NCBI RefSeq assembly: GCF_027594745.1
Contig: NZ_CP110854.1
Span: forward strand, 1,902,501 to 1,966,500
Origin: Saprospira grandis
Lineage (GTDB): Bacteria; Bacteroidota; Bacteroidia; Chitinophagales; Saprospiraceae
Direction of reading: 5' to 3'
Length of the DNA stretch: 64,000 nt
A model generated the notes under the pieces. The model ran no database searches and was not told the origin of the DNA. It saw only the letters and a list, made by a program, of their open reading frames with translations. Shown piece after piece: positions 26,429 through 35,570 of the stretch (position 1 is its first letter; every line of letters starts with the position of its first letter). Position numbers and translations under genes: made by a program.

Positions 26429-27406
26429 CTAAATAGCCGAAAGAATATGGGCTACTTTTTTCAGGCTGGGGCTAATTTCGATATTGTGTTTGGTAGATTG
26501 CTCAAAGGGGACTTCAACCAGTTGTTTGTGCTGTACCCCAATCATAATTCCTCTTTTATTGGCCAACAGGGCTTCTACCGCGCCAATGCCCATTTGGGCA
26601 GCCAGCACACGGTCGGCACAAGTAGGGGTTCCCCCTCGCTGAATATGGCCCAAAACCGTCACTCGGCTTTCTTCATAAGGGACCTTATCTTGCACTTGCT
26701 TGGCCAATTCAAAAGCTCCACCAGCATCATCGCCCTCGGCCACTACAATAATACAGGAGTGTTTGTGCTTCTCGTGATATTCCCCAATTTGCTGAATCAA
26801 CAAAGGGATGTCTGTTTCTACTTCAGGGACCAAAATGGCCTCGGCCCCGCCAGCAATTCCCGAACGCAGGGCAATAAAGCCCGCATCTCGGCCCATAACT
26901 TCTACAAAAAATAAGCGGTTGTAGGCCTCTGCCGTATCACGGATTTTATCAATGGCTTCTAGAGCCGTATTGATGGCCGTATCATAGCCCAAGGTATAAT
27001 CTGTTCCATATAGATCGTTGTCTATGGTGCCCGGAATGCCCACAAAGGGAATTTCGGGATGTTCTTCCATAAAAACCGTAGCTCCCTTAAAAGAACCATC
27101 GCCTCCAATGACCACAACCCCCTCTATGCCAGCGGCTTTTAGTTGTTCAAAGGCTTTTTGGCGACCTTCGGGCGTCATGAATTCGGCAGAGCGGGCAGAG
27201 CCCAAAATGGTCCCACCTCTGTTAATGATGCCCTGCACCCCTTCTCGGTCCAAGGGAACAAAATCTCCCAAAATCATTCCCGCATAGCCTCTACGGATAC
27301 CGAGCACCTCTACTTGATTATAAATAGCGGCCCGCACCACTGCACGAATGCAAGCATTCATTCCTGGCGAATCGCCTCCTGATGTAAAAACAGCTATCTT
27401 TTTCAT
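26429..27406 (-). CDS. pfkA: 6-phosphofructokinase
   Basis: A 325-residue ATP-dependent PFK that phosphorylates fructose-6-phosphate at the committed step of glycolysis. ATP-binding GGDSPGMNA near the start, the GGDGSFKGA loop, substrate and catalytic segment GTIDNDLYGTDYTLGYDTA with the catalytic Asp, and FVEVMGRDAGFIAL are all canonical for the group-I bacterial enzyme. ATG 27406 gives the family's standard N-terminus MKKIAVFTSGG; the frame is open upstream to 27628 but that stretch is not conserved. It is divergent from the LOG-family gene; the 200 bp between them must hold both promoters, though no perfect TAnnTTTG was found. Confidence 0.97.
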   Translation of the reverse strand: MKKIAVFTSGGDSPGMNACIRAVVRAAIYNQVEVLGIRRGYAGMILGDFVPLDREGVQGIINRGGTILGSARSAEFMTPEGRQKAFEQLKAAGIEGVVVIGGDGSFKGATVFMEEHPEIPFVGIPGTIDNDLYGTDYTLGYDTAINTALEAIDKIRDTAEAYNRLFFVEVMGRDAGFIALRSGIAGGAEAILVPEVETDIPLLIQQIGEYHEKHKHSCIIVVAEGDDAGGAFELAKQVQDKVPYEESRVTVLGHIQRGGTPTCADRVLAAQMGIGAVEALLANKRGIMIGVQHKQLVEVPFEQSTKHNIEISPSLKKVAHILSAI

Positions 27407-27607
27407 GCTTTTTGTTTTTTTGGTCCAAAAAAAGGCCGTCAAGCCGCCTAAAATACAGTTTTCTCTTCCCTTTTTCAGTTTTATTTTGATAAATTGCTGA
27501 GCTTTTGCCCCGCAAAAAGCCAGAACGACTATTCTTGATGGCCCTTCTTTTTCTTTAAAAAGATGGCATTTTTTTGTGCCCAGGGCCCAACTTAAAATAT
27601 TTTGACT

Positions 27608-28321
27608 ATGACAGAAAAAGAAAAGCATTCTAAAAACAACCCCAGACAGTGGTCTAAAATTAAGGCAGAAAACTCTTGGACCATGTTCAAGGTAATTGCA
27701 GAATTTGTAGATGGCTACGAGCGTCTCAACGATATTGGTCCCTGTGTGTCTATTTTTGGCTCGGCCCGTACCAAGCCCGACAACCGCTACTATAAACTAG
27801 CTACCGAAATTGCCAAATTGATGGTCAATGAGGGCTATGGTGTGATTACAGGTGGTGGCCCCGGTATTATGGAGGCGGCCAACTTGGGCGCCAAGCAAGC
27901 GGGTGGTCCTTCTGTAGGACTCAATATTGACCTTCCTTTTGAGCAAGGCCATAACGACTATATTGACAACGACAAGATTTTTAACTTCAAGTACTTCTTC
28001 ATCCGCAAAGTGATGTTTGTGAAGTATGCGCAAGCCCTTGTAGTGCTTCCTGGTGGTTTTGGTACCATGGACGAACTCTTTGAGGTCCTTACTTTGGTCC
28101 AAACCCATAAGAGCTCTCCTGTTCCCATCATTTTGGTAGGTTCTGAGTTCTGGACCGGCCTAAAGGATTGGATCAAAAACGTGATGCTAGAACAAGAGCA
28201 GAATGTAAGCCCCAAAGATTTGGATCTTATGCCCATTACGGATGACCCTCAAGAGGTGGTCCGCATTATCAATGAGTTTTATGCGCATGAAGACCTCAAG
28301 CCTAAATTGAATCTGCTCTAA
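27608..28321 (+). CDS. LOG family protein (TIGR00730)
   Basis: A 237-residue Rossmann-fold protein of the LOG/YvdD/TIGR00730 family. The signature residues are present: SIFGSARTKPDNRYYKLATE at the start, TGGGPGIMEAANLGA and the nucleotide-binding LPGGFGTMDELFEVLTL. Members hydrolyse cytokinin riboside monophosphates or other nucleoside 5'-monophosphates, releasing the base; this longer bacterial form has a KVMFVKYAQALVVLPGG core and its substrate is uncertain. ATG 27608 is chosen over TTG 27602. A strong terminator follows. Confidence 0.9.
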   Translation: MTEKEKHSKNNPRQWSKIKAENSWTMFKVIAEFVDGYERLNDIGPCVSIFGSARTKPDNRYYKLATEIAKLMVNEGYGVITGGGPGIMEAANLGAKQAGGPSVGLNIDLPFEQGHNDYIDNDKIFNFKYFFIRKVMFVKYAQALVVLPGGFGTMDELFEVLTLVQTHKSSPVPIILVGSEFWTGLKDWIKNVMLEQEQNVSPKDLDLMPITDDPQEVVRIINEFYAHEDLKPKLNLL

Positions 28322-28346
28322 ACGAGCCGAGGAATGACAAATAAAA

Positions 28347-28382
28347 GTGCCCCCGCTGCCAATGGCAGCGGGGGCACGCTTT
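28347..28382 (+). terminator. terminator of the LOG-family gene
   Basis: Perfect 14-bp stem GTGCCCCCGCTGCC / GGCAGCGGGGGCAC with a three-base loop, then GCTTTTAT. Confidence 0.9.
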
Positions 28383-28389
28383 TATAAGG

Positions 28390-28590
28390 TCCAGAGGCGC
28401 GCAGCGCCTGGCCACAACAAGCCCTTTAGGGCGCCGTTCGACGACCGAAGGGAGTAACCGATGCGGCAGGGTGGCCTAGCGATGCGACAGGGTGGCGCGC
28501 AGCGCCAGACCGAGCCAGCTTGCTGGCGAAGGGCCGAGCGAACAGCGAGCCCTAAAGCGTAGCGCCCGCCGCAGGCGGGAGGCCCCAAAA
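28390..28590 (+). repeat. dispersed intergenic element, type 1 (copy J)
   Basis: GCGCgcaGCGC, CACAACAAG with GCCC-ttta-GGGC, TTCGACGACCGAAGGGAG, GGCCTAGCGATG, TGGCGC-gca-GCGCCA, GCCAGC-tt-GCTGGC, GGGCCGAGCGAACAGCGAGC, CCCGCC-gca-GGCGGG and pole GAGGCCCCAAAA, ending 4 nt before the TAA of the Cys-rich lipoprotein gene. Confidence 0.8.
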
Positions 28591-28594
28591 CAAC

Positions 28595-29356
28595 TTAATC
28601 ATTCATGGTACAAGTAGTGCAGCCCGTGCAGTAATAGGCTACATAAGTCCATCTCCCCACTTTCTTTAGTGCACAGCCCTTACCTTCACCTGAGGTACAG
28701 CTACAAGATTTTGGAGCATCGCCAGGAGCAGTAAGCTTCACATCAGGAAAAAAGAAAGAAAAATCGGGGCTATAGGGGATCAGCAACTGAAAGGCCTGTC
28801 CATAAAAATAACTTTGCGCTAAAACGTAATCCTCTTCTGATAATTGAACTAAATCTTCTCCCTTGGGAAAATCAGGCAAATCGCCTCCACCGTACACAAA
28901 ATCATAATGCTCTTGAATGAGTTTTTGGAGCTCAGGCAATTGGGTAAAAGCCTCGATGCCCGCAGCAGACAAGGAAGCCTTGGCTGCAGTTTCATAACTA
29001 ATATCATCCTGAGCAGTATAAAGCACTCCCAAAATTTCTAGATTTGACTGTTCTTTTTTGGGCTGAATAGCGACATCTGCCAAGCTTACCGCCTTTGTCT
29101 CTTTGTCCTCTAACAAAAAGCTATAGCCTTGAGGCAGAACAAACTCTACCGAAGTTTGGCTAGCATCCGTATATTTCCATTGGGTCCCCTTGGGCAGCTC
29201 AATTCCTTCTTCTAGGGGCTGAGCTTGCGCTAGCGTTTGATAGCTATCTACTGATTTTAGGGTTTCTTGGGCCATTTCTACCTCTGCTTGTTGGCAAGAA
29301 GCCAATAAAGCGAAAGTCACAAAAAAAACAAATACATTAAAAATGAGATTCTTCAT
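28595..29356 (-). CDS. lipoprotein with Cys-rich C-terminal tail
   Basis: A 253-residue lipoprotein: signal MKNLIFNVFVFFVTFALLAS with Cys of the lipobox LASC at about residue 21. The central region is acidic and unlike any family I recognise. The last ~45 residues are striking: SCSCTSGEGKGCALKK, then GRWTYVAYYCTGCTTCTMND, with eight cysteines, four in CxxC-like pairs. This could bind a metal or be a cross-linked cap; similar Cys-rich ends exist in small secreted 'bacteriocin-like' and metal-binding proteins. Function is unknown. The gene lies between repeat copy J and the divergent M1 peptidase. Confidence 0.6.
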   Translation of the reverse strand: MKNLIFNVFVFFVTFALLASCQQAEVEMAQETLKSVDSYQTLAQAQPLEEGIELPKGTQWKYTDASQTSVEFVLPQGYSFLLEDKETKAVSLADVAIQPKKEQSNLEILGVLYTAQDDISYETAAKASLSAAGIEAFTQLPELQKLIQEHYDFVYGGGDLPDFPKGEDLVQLSEEDYVLAQSYFYGQAFQLLIPYSPDFSFFFPDVKLTAPGDAPKSCSCTSGEGKGCALKKVGRWTYVAYYCTGCTTCTMND

Positions 29357-29468
29357 AATTAACAATTGTTTAGATTAAAGAATAAGAGTATACAAATTAA
29401 AAATTTAATCTCAGAAAACCTAAACCAAATAATCCAATAAAAAATTGCAAAAAAACATACTTCCTAAT

Positions 29469-32400
29469 ATGAAATCAATTCTAGCACTTTTGCTCTTTTT
29501 CTGTTCTGGCTTTTTGTCTGTTTGGGGGCAAAGCAGCGACTACTTTCAGCAGCAGAGCCATTATGAGATTCACTTTCGGCTCAATGAGGCCCAGCATAGT
29601 TTATCGGGCCATTGGAAAATGAGCTATCAGAACCAGTCGGCAGATAGTCTAACTGAAATATGGATACATCTTTGGCCCAATGCCTACCGCAACAACAGCA
29701 GTCCCTTTGCCCATCAATTGGCGGAAAATGGCGACCTGAGTTTTCAGTTTGCGGCAGATTCGGCTCGTGGGGGAATAGATAGTCTAGACTTTAGTAGCCC
29801 CAGCCAAAACCTTAGCAGTAGTTTCCCTTTGGGCGGCCAAGAAATGCTGCGGCTGGAGCTGAGTGCGCCCCTCGCCCCAGGCGACAGTTTGCTGATTGAA
29901 AGCCCTTTTCACTTAAAAGTACCCGCTAGTTTTTCTCGTTTGGGCCATCAAAAACAATATTATCAGCTTTGTCAATGGTACCCCAAAGTAGCGGTTTATG
30001 ATGCAAAGGGCTGGCATCCTATGCCCTATTTGGACCAAGGCGAGTTTTATGGAGAATTTGGCGATTACGATATATATATAGAGCTGCCCGCCAATTATTG
30101 GGTGGCCGCCACAGGCGAGCTACAAACAGCAGCCGAGCAAAAACGCCTAGCCGATTGGGCCAAAGCCTGCGCAAAAATGGAGCTGATTGGGCTTTCGGTA
30201 GATCCGCCCCCTAGTCTTCCTTCAGATAGCAGCTTTAAGCAATTGCACTATCAGGCTAAAAACGTACAAGACTTTGCCCTCTTTTTGAACAAAGACTTTT
30301 ATGTCCTGAAGAAAGAGATGACCCTAGCCACTGGCCGAAAACTTCCCCTTTGGGCCTTTTTTGAGGCCGAAGAAGCTTATATCTGGCAGTTGGCGCCCGA
30401 CTTTATGGAAAAATCAACTCGCTATTATTCTAAAGTCATGGGCGAGTATCCCTACCCACAAATTACGGCGGTCCAAGGGCCCTTAGGAGCAGGTGGGGGC
30501 ATGGAATACCCCATGATTACGATCATCAACCCCACTAGCAGTAAAAAATATTTGGACCTCCTGTTGGCCCATGAAATTGGCCACAATTGGTGGTATGGCA
30601 TTTTGGCCAGCAATGAGCGCAAACATCCTTGGATAGATGAAGGCTTTAATTCCTATATCGAGAGCCGTTATCTGCAGCAAGAATATGGCGGCCAGCCCTT
30701 GCGCCAAGCCTATTTGGCCTATCTGCTGCAAGTCCAGCGCAATGAGGAGCAATCTAGCGCCCTGCCCTCTGATAGCCTGAGCAATTTTAATTATTATTTG
30801 GCCGCCTATGCCAAACCCAGCCTCATCCTCTCTTATCTAGAACAGCATTTGGGCCAGCCCAAAATGGATAGCATTCTGCAAGCGATTTATGAAAAATGGC
30901 AGTTCAAACATCTTGGTCCCCAAGAACTGCAAAAGGAGTTTGAGCAGGGCAGCGGCCAAGATTTAGACTGGTGTTTTCAGGGGCTGCTACAAGATAAAAA
31001 GCGAGTAGATTTGGCCCTAGAAAAACTGAGTAATTTGGGCAGCGACAGCCTATTGGTCCAAATTCAGAATAAGGGCCAAGCCGCTCCCCCCATCTTTTTG
31101 GCCTATATGAATGAGGAAGGCCAAGTTTTGCAGGCCTTTAAGTTCCCCCCCTTGGCGGCGGGAGAAAGAGAAAGCTTCCGCATACCCAAATTGGCCCATG
31201 CGCATAGCCTAGAAATAGACCCCTTTGCCTATTTACCCGACTACAATAGAGCCAACCAGCAGCAGTATTTTGCTCGCTCCAAACGGAAGCGCATTAACCT
31301 GCTCTACCCTAGTCCAGATTTTACGAATCAGGCGCCTTCGGTGGCCCCAATTATTGGCTACAATGCCTATGATGGCTTGCTGCTAGGCTTGGGAGTTTAC
31401 AGCAATCCGATTTTTCTAAAAAATTGGGGCTACCAACTTTATCCTTTGGTTGGGACGAGCTCCGAGCAACTCGTGGGCCAAGGCCAATTTAGCTTTCACA
31501 AAGGTTTGCAAAAGGGCAAAATCAAGGATTACCAAATTAGTTTGGGCTATAAGCGCTACAGTTATTTTAGCAATGAGCGCTACAACTATAAGTTACAATA
31601 TCAGCGTTGGCGCTTGGCGGCGGAGCTGGCCCTGCGCCCCAAGGCAGGTCGCCAATTTAGGCGGCAATATATTGGCCTAGAAAACCTATTGATTCGAGAA
31701 GAGGAGGAAAACTTTGAGCGCGACAGCCTGAATAATATTAGCTATTTGGGCAAAACGGGCAGCTTTAGATCGGTCCACCGCCTCTATTATCGCTGGGAAA
31801 ACCGCCACCCTTTGGCCCCAGCAAAATATAAATTGGCCCTAGAGTTTGCCCAATACGATCAAGGCCAGGAGCAGTACCTCAAACTCAGTCTAGAGGGACA
31901 AAAAGACTGGTATTATGCCGTAGGTAAAAAGATCGGTCTCCGCTTTTTCTTTGGCGGCTTCCCCTTTCATAGCGATCGAGATTTTGGCGCTTACCCGCTG
32001 CATTTGCTCAGCCGAAATGCCCATGACTACCATTATGACAACTATGTTTGGGGCCGAAATGTCCAATCGGGCTTTTCCGAACAGCAGGTTTTAATCAAAG
32101 AAGGGGGCTTTAAGTTGCCCATTGCCAACGCCCAAGCCATTGGCGACGGCCGCAGCAATAGCTTTATTGGCGCCATAAATCTCCGAGCCGATTTGCCCAT
32201 TCGCCTGCCTTTCCGCCTGCCCTATTTTCGCCTACAGCCCTATTTTGATCTGGGATATTTTGAAAACACCGTCCCCTCTCTCCAACTAGACAGCCCCGCC
32301 GATGCCATCTTTTACGATCTCGGTCTGCTGCTCGATATTGGCGATGGACTGGCCCAAATTTCCTACTCTTTTTACTCCAATGAACGCCTCCGCAATTATA

Positions 32401-32498
32401 TGAAGGAGAAGAATAACTTTTGGGCTCGCTTCGGCATCAGTATCAACCTCAATAGCTGGAGCAGAGAAAAATTAACCGATGAACTGATTGGGTTTTAA
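29469..32498 (+). CDS. M1 family zinc metallopeptidase
   Basis: A 1009-residue secreted peptidase. Signal peptide MKSILALLLFFCSGFLSVWG. The N-terminal beta domain (residues ~30-250) precedes the catalytic thermolysin-like domain: LGAGGGMEYPMITI stands for the GAMEN substrate motif, and AHEIGHNWWYGILASNE carries HEXXH with the third ligand Glu in WIDEGFNSYIESRY 18 residues on. All zinc ligands are intact. After residue ~560 comes a large beta-rich region (YKRYSYFSNERYNYKLQYQR, repeated aromatic strands), unusual for M1 enzymes and resembling an outer-membrane barrel; the end, FGISINLNSW..., fits. Aminopeptidase activity on peptides is expected. Divergent from the Cys-rich lipoprotein; copy K begins 9 nt after the stop. 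Confidence 0.9.
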   Translation: MKSILALLLFFCSGFLSVWGQSSDYFQQQSHYEIHFRLNEAQHSLSGHWKMSYQNQSADSLTEIWIHLWPNAYRNNSSPFAHQLAENGDLSFQFAADSARGGIDSLDFSSPSQNLSSSFPLGGQEMLRLELSAPLAPGDSLLIESPFHLKVPASFSRLGHQKQYYQLCQWYPKVAVYDAKGWHPMPYLDQGEFYGEFGDYDIYIELPANYWVAATGELQTAAEQKRLADWAKACAKMELIGLSVDPPPSLPSDSSFKQLHYQAKNVQDFALFLNKDFYVLKKEMTLATGRKLPLWAFFEAEEAYIWQLAPDFMEKSTRYYSKVMGEYPYPQITAVQGPLGAGGGMEYPMITIINPTSSKKYLDLLLAHEIGHNWWYGILASNERKHPWIDEGFNSYIESRYLQQEYGGQPLRQAYLAYLLQVQRNEEQSSALPSDSLSNFNYYLAAYAKPSLILSYLEQHLGQPKMDSILQAIYEKWQFKHLGPQELQKEFEQGSGQDLDWCFQGLLQDKKRVDLALEKLSNLGSDSLLVQIQNKGQAAPPIFLAYMNEEGQVLQAFKFPPLAAGERESFRIPKLAHAHSLEIDPFAYLPDYNRANQQQYFARSKRKRINLLYPSPDFTNQAPSVAPIIGYNAYDGLLLGLGVYSNPIFLKNWGYQLYPLVGTSSEQLVGQGQFSFHKGLQKGKIKDYQISLGYKRYSYFSNERYNYKLQYQRWRLAAELALRPKAGRQFRRQYIGLENLLIREEEENFERDSLNNISYLGKTGSFRSVHRLYYRWENRHPLAPAKYKLALEFAQYDQGQEQYLKLSLEGQKDWYYAVGKKIGLRFFFGGFPFHSDRDFGAYPLHLLSRNAHDYHYDNYVWGRNVQSGFSEQQVLIKEGGFKLPIANAQAIGDGRSNSFIGAINLRADLPIRLPFRLPYFRLQPYFDLGYFENTVPSLQLDSPADAIFYDLGLLLDIGDGLAQISYSFYSNERLRNYMKEKNNFWARFGISINLNSWSREKLTDELIGF

Positions 32499-32507
32499 GT
32501 GTTTTTT

Positions 32508-32671
32508 GGGGCCTCCGCAGCAAAGCTGCGGCGCTACGCTTTGGGGCTCACTGCTCGCTCGGCCCTTCGTTTTTTCGCTGCGCTCAAAAACTCGGTCTGG
32601 CCTGACGGCCACCCCGCCGCATCGCTAGGCCAGTCGCTTCGCTCCTTTGCGGCGGCTTCGCCGCCTGTAGG
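32508..32671 (-). repeat. dispersed intergenic element, type 1 (copy K)
   Basis: Minus reading: GGCGGC-gaa-GCCGCC, GGCCTAGCGATGCGGCGGGG, TGGCC-gtca-GGCCA, CAGACCGAG, GTTTTTgagcgcagcgAAAAAAC, GGGCCGAGC, GCGCC-GCAGC-ttt-GCTGC and pole GGAGGCCCC. Almost identical to copy M in this part. Confidence 0.8.
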
Positions 32672-32728
32672 ACTCCATAAGGAAAGGTCCAAAACTTAGG
32701 TTTTGGGCCTTTTTCTGTTGTGGGGGGG

Positions 32729-33252
32729 TACAGCTAGCCATCAAGAGGGGTTCCTGTACCCATCGGGAGGGGTTTACCTACCCATCGAGAGGGGAGCCTG
32801 TACCCATCGGGAGGGCTAAGGCTAGCCCTCCATAGGGGTTTTGTATATTATCTTGAGGGCTATCTCTAATCCTCCATAGGGGTTTTGTATATTATCTTGA
32901 GGGTTATCTCTAATCCTCCATAGGGGGTTTATATATTATCTTGAGGGCTATCTCTAATCCTACAGATCAGTCCTCCTAGTCATCAGGAGTATTCTTCTAC
33001 CTAAAGAAGAGGACTTAGGCTAATCATCGGCAGGACTTGAACTACTCCAAAGGAGGACCTATAGTGGTCCTAAAGAGGAACTAGGCCTATCGTGTAGCGG
33101 ACTTAAGTAAGTCCAAAAGAGGATGTACAGAAGCCCTCTAAAGGAGCTCCCCTGCCCCAGGCGAGGACTTGCCCAAGTCCTCTTTAGGAGCTATACAACC
33201 CCAAGAGAGGAGCTCACTAAGTCCTACCGAGGGGGTTCACTACTCCTCGCCC
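32729..33252. repeat. degenerate 22-bp tandem array (about 24 units)
   Basis: Successive 21-23-bp units such as TGTACCCATCGGGAGGGGTT, CTAATCATCGGCAGGACTTG and CTAAGTCCTACCGAGGGGGT. Each unit has a small inverted-repeat core of the type CCTC-N4-GAGG. Three copies of a 44-bp double unit (starting at 32827, 32871 and 32915) are almost identical. 22 is not a multiple of three and stops occur in every frame, so it does not code. It lies directly upstream of toxin locus 1. Confidence 0.75.
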
Positions 33253-33278
33253 TTATTTTGGTTCTTTTTCGGAAGGTT

Positions 33279-33324
33279 TGGCACAAAAAAGGAGCCAAGG
33301 TCTTGGGGCCTTGGCTCCTTTTGA
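33279..33324. terminator. strong hairpin after the tandem array
   Basis: AAAAGGAGCCAAGG / CCTTGGCTCCTTTT, loop TCTTGGGG. Best T-run is on the minus strand, but no minus-strand gene ends here; it may isolate the array from the toxin promoter. Confidence 0.5.
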
Positions 33325-33401
33325 GGAAAGAACTGAACTAAAGTTTTAATAAAAAAAGTCAATTCTGCGATTTTAATCTATGGTTTTAAATTATCTATTT
33401 T

Positions 33402-33409
33402 TATATTTG
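33402..33409 (+). promoter_or_regulatory. -7 element of toxin locus 1
   Basis: TATATTTG fits TAnnTTTG, 24 nt before the ATG at 33433; conserved base for base at locus 2. Confidence 0.6.
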
Positions 33410-33432
33410 ACTATTATTTAAGCGATAACTAA

Positions 33433-35081
33433 ATGTCCATGCAAGACCACAGACAGACAGACAGACAGACGATGACGGTCAGTTAACTGCTGTACAACAA
33501 CTTCATGTTTTAGGCCCTAAAATTAGCCGAGAAGAACTTCCATTAGAGGAGGGCGAAGAGCAGAAATTTTGGCTTACAGAGCCCTATTATTTTTCGCCCA
33601 ATATTGCAGAAGAAGGATTTGATGAGGCCTACATCAATCGTTTGGAGATGGGCCCCACTGGAGTAGAAGAAATGAACCTTCTACTTTCTGGCTTTTTTCA
33701 GCGCTATGTCTCTTTTGAGCCTATTGAGCAGATAGAACTTAGCGGGCAACTAGACGGAAGCTGGCAGGTCCATATTCCTCAGTTTTCGGATCTATCTCGG
33801 GGCTTAGATCAGGTCTCCCTTGCCTTTAGTTGGCAGGAAGAGCATGAGTTTACTGCCGCATTGGAGCAGCAATTAGCCGCAGGAGGACAGCCCGCTAAAA
33901 ATATTGAGGAGGAAATCCAAAACTGCAAACATTGCCCAGAAGAAGCCATAGAAGGCCAGCAATATGAAGATGCAGACGGAAAGCGCTACCAATATGAGAA
34001 TGGGCAATGGCTAGAGCATATCTGGACCGCCCCGATGCTTGAACCCATCCCTGTTAAGGCAGATAGAATAACTGCTGAAGGCAGTTCTTTCTGGGATTGG
34101 GCCAAAATTGGGGCAGAAATAGCTATTGGCTTCACTCCTTTTGGGGTTGTTTTAGATGTTATTGATTTAGGGAAAGCAATTGCGGGGGGAAATCCAACGG
34201 ATATTGCTATTGCCATGATTGGCTTTTTGCCTGCGGGGGATTTACTAAAAGCAGGGAAAAAAATTGGTGGGGGCTTAGAAAAAATGCTCAAGCATACCGA
34301 TGAACTTGCTCCCTTTGGCGTTCAGCCGCCCAAACTGCAAGCACCTCCTAAAGAGCTTGAAAAGCTAAAAGAACTACAAAAGCAAGTTCCAGAAGGCCCC
34401 AAAGCAGCTAAAGAAAGTCCGCCAATTCAAAATAATGATGCCCCAAAAGTAGAAACACCAAAAGCAGAGCCCCCTAAACTAGAGGAACCTCAGCTAAAAG
34501 AGCCCGAACTCAAAGAGGAAATTCCTTTAGAAAAGGAGCTGGGTAAACAAGAGGCGCCAGAAATAGAATTCGGCTCCCAGCTCCCGCCTAAAATTTATAA
34601 GCTAGCTGATGAGAACTTTGTCCTTTTACAGAAAGGAAAACTAGGGAAATACGGTGAGGGGGATAAAATTCCTAAAGCGGAATATGAAAAACTGATTAGG
34701 GAGTATAAGCGAGAGCAGTTAGCGGCTAAAAAAAGTAAGGAAAAGCCACTAAATGTACTTAAAGAAGTTTCTATAGAAAAACTACAGCGTGCAGGAAAGC
34801 AAATAGATAAAGGTGGACAATTAACTAAAGCTGGTAGAGGCCTTCAAAAACATGGAAGCAGAGAAGGTAGTGTTTTTCCTCCAGCCAAAGGAAGCCCTAA
34901 ACAAATAAATGAACAAGGAGAAAAAATATTAACTAAGATTTTACTACAGAAAGATGCAGTAAGAACAACTAGACACCATGCTCGCTTTGGAGATATTTTA
35001 GACATTAGAATACCTGGGGGAATGGGGGCTAGATTTAGTTCAGATGGTAAGAAATTTATAACTTTTTTAGAACCAGAATAG
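33433..35081 (+). pseudogene. polymorphic toxin, cassette 1, out of frame at an AGAC tract (possible phase-OFF allele)
   Basis: The long frame is open from 33429 but contains no ATG, GTG or TTG before the ATG at 33642. The ATG at 33433, placed 24 nt after a promoter -7 box, opens a frame that reads five AGAC repeats (33451-33470) and stops at TAA 33484-33486 after 17 codons. Three or six AGAC units would join it to the 500-residue frame starting DDGQLTAVQQLHV. The long product holds a CxxC pair (NCKHC), a hydrophobic pre-toxin segment (IAIGFTPFGVVLDVIDLGKA and MIGFLPAGDLLK, PT-TG-like), a Pro/Glu/Lys linker, and a tip with RAGRGLQKHGSREGS and RTTRHHARFGDILDI motifs, resembling RNase-type polymorphic toxin tips. 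If not phase-variable, translation may start at ATG 33642 (480 residues). The linked immunity gene follows 7 nt later. Confidence 0.7.
33451..33470 (+). repeat. AGAC tetranucleotide tract, 5 units
   Basis: Five perfect AGAC repeats, codon phase set by their number. Locus 2 has only two. Both numbers are 2 modulo 3; the number that joins ATG to the toxin frame is 0 modulo 3. Confidence 0.85.
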
Positions 35082-35088
35082 TATAATT

Positions 35089-35304
35089 ATGAATAAGTAT
35101 TCGATTCAAATAGCAAGTGGTCCAGACCGAGAAAAGCTTGTAGCAGAGATTTGGCTAAATGATATTATGATTGTAGAAATCAGTCAAGAAAAGCCCTATT
35201 TAGAGATTGAGCTATTTTTTAGTGACAAGTTCGACTTTAAATTGCCATATGAAGAGTTTTTAAATGTAGTCATGAAGGCTAAAAAAATTCTACTAGAAGA
35301 ATAG
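35089..35304 (+). CDS. putative immunity protein of cassette 1
   Basis: A 71-residue acidic protein starting 7 nt after the toxin stop: YSIQIASGPDREKLVAEIWL at the N-terminus, then LEIELFFSDKFDFKLPYEEF. Small acidic proteins beginning with this IQIA..PDREKLVAEIW pattern occur directly downstream of RHS/polymorphic toxins with RHHARFGD-type tips, so it is very likely the cognate inhibitor that protects the cell from the tip. It has no signal peptide and should act in the cytoplasm. A strong terminator lies 28 nt after its stop. Confidence 0.7.
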   Translation: MNKYSIQIASGPDREKLVAEIWLNDIMIVEISQEKPYLEIELFFSDKFDFKLPYEEFLNVVMKAKKILLEE

Positions 35305-35332
35305 GCCTCTGGCTATTTAACCTTACAAACCT

Positions 35333-35369
35333 AAGCGGCAGTTGATTTAGTCAACTGCCGCTTTTTTCG
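35333..35369 (+). terminator. terminator of toxin locus 1
   Basis: AAGCGGCAGTTGA / TCAACTGCCGCTT with T-run. The identical terminator, with the same flanking sequence, follows locus 3 at 47950. Confidence 0.9.
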
Positions 35370-35374
35370 GTTTT

Positions 35375-35509
35375 GCAGGGCCGAAGGCCCGCAGGCCTAG
35401 GGGCCTGAAAGGGTGGCCGAAGGCCAGACCGAAGCCCGAAGGGCTGAAGGGCCGAGCAGACCTGCGAGCCCTGCAAGGGCCCGGCCGCCGAAGGCGGCAG
35501 GCCCCAAAA
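35375..35509 (+). repeat. dispersed intergenic element, type 1b (copy L)
   Basis: Distal cap GCAGGGCCGAAGGCCCGCAG, then as copy E. Pole GGCAGGCCCCAAAA is 61 nt from the 3' end of the TPR-CHAT gene. Between it and that stop only an AT-rich stretch is seen. Confidence 0.85.
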
Positions 35510-35570
35510 CAGCATCCTCAGAAATAAAAAAACCTCCTCCAAAGCGGGAAGAGATTTGAGATTTTGTTGT

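Noticed and set aside
32729..33252. Possible CRISPR array in the 22-bp repeats
   Set aside because: Units are degenerate throughout and there are no spacers of constant length; no cas genes nearby.
33123..33341. Frame of 72 codons inside the tandem array
   Set aside because: It runs through degenerate 22-bp units and a terminator hairpin; the period is not a multiple of three.
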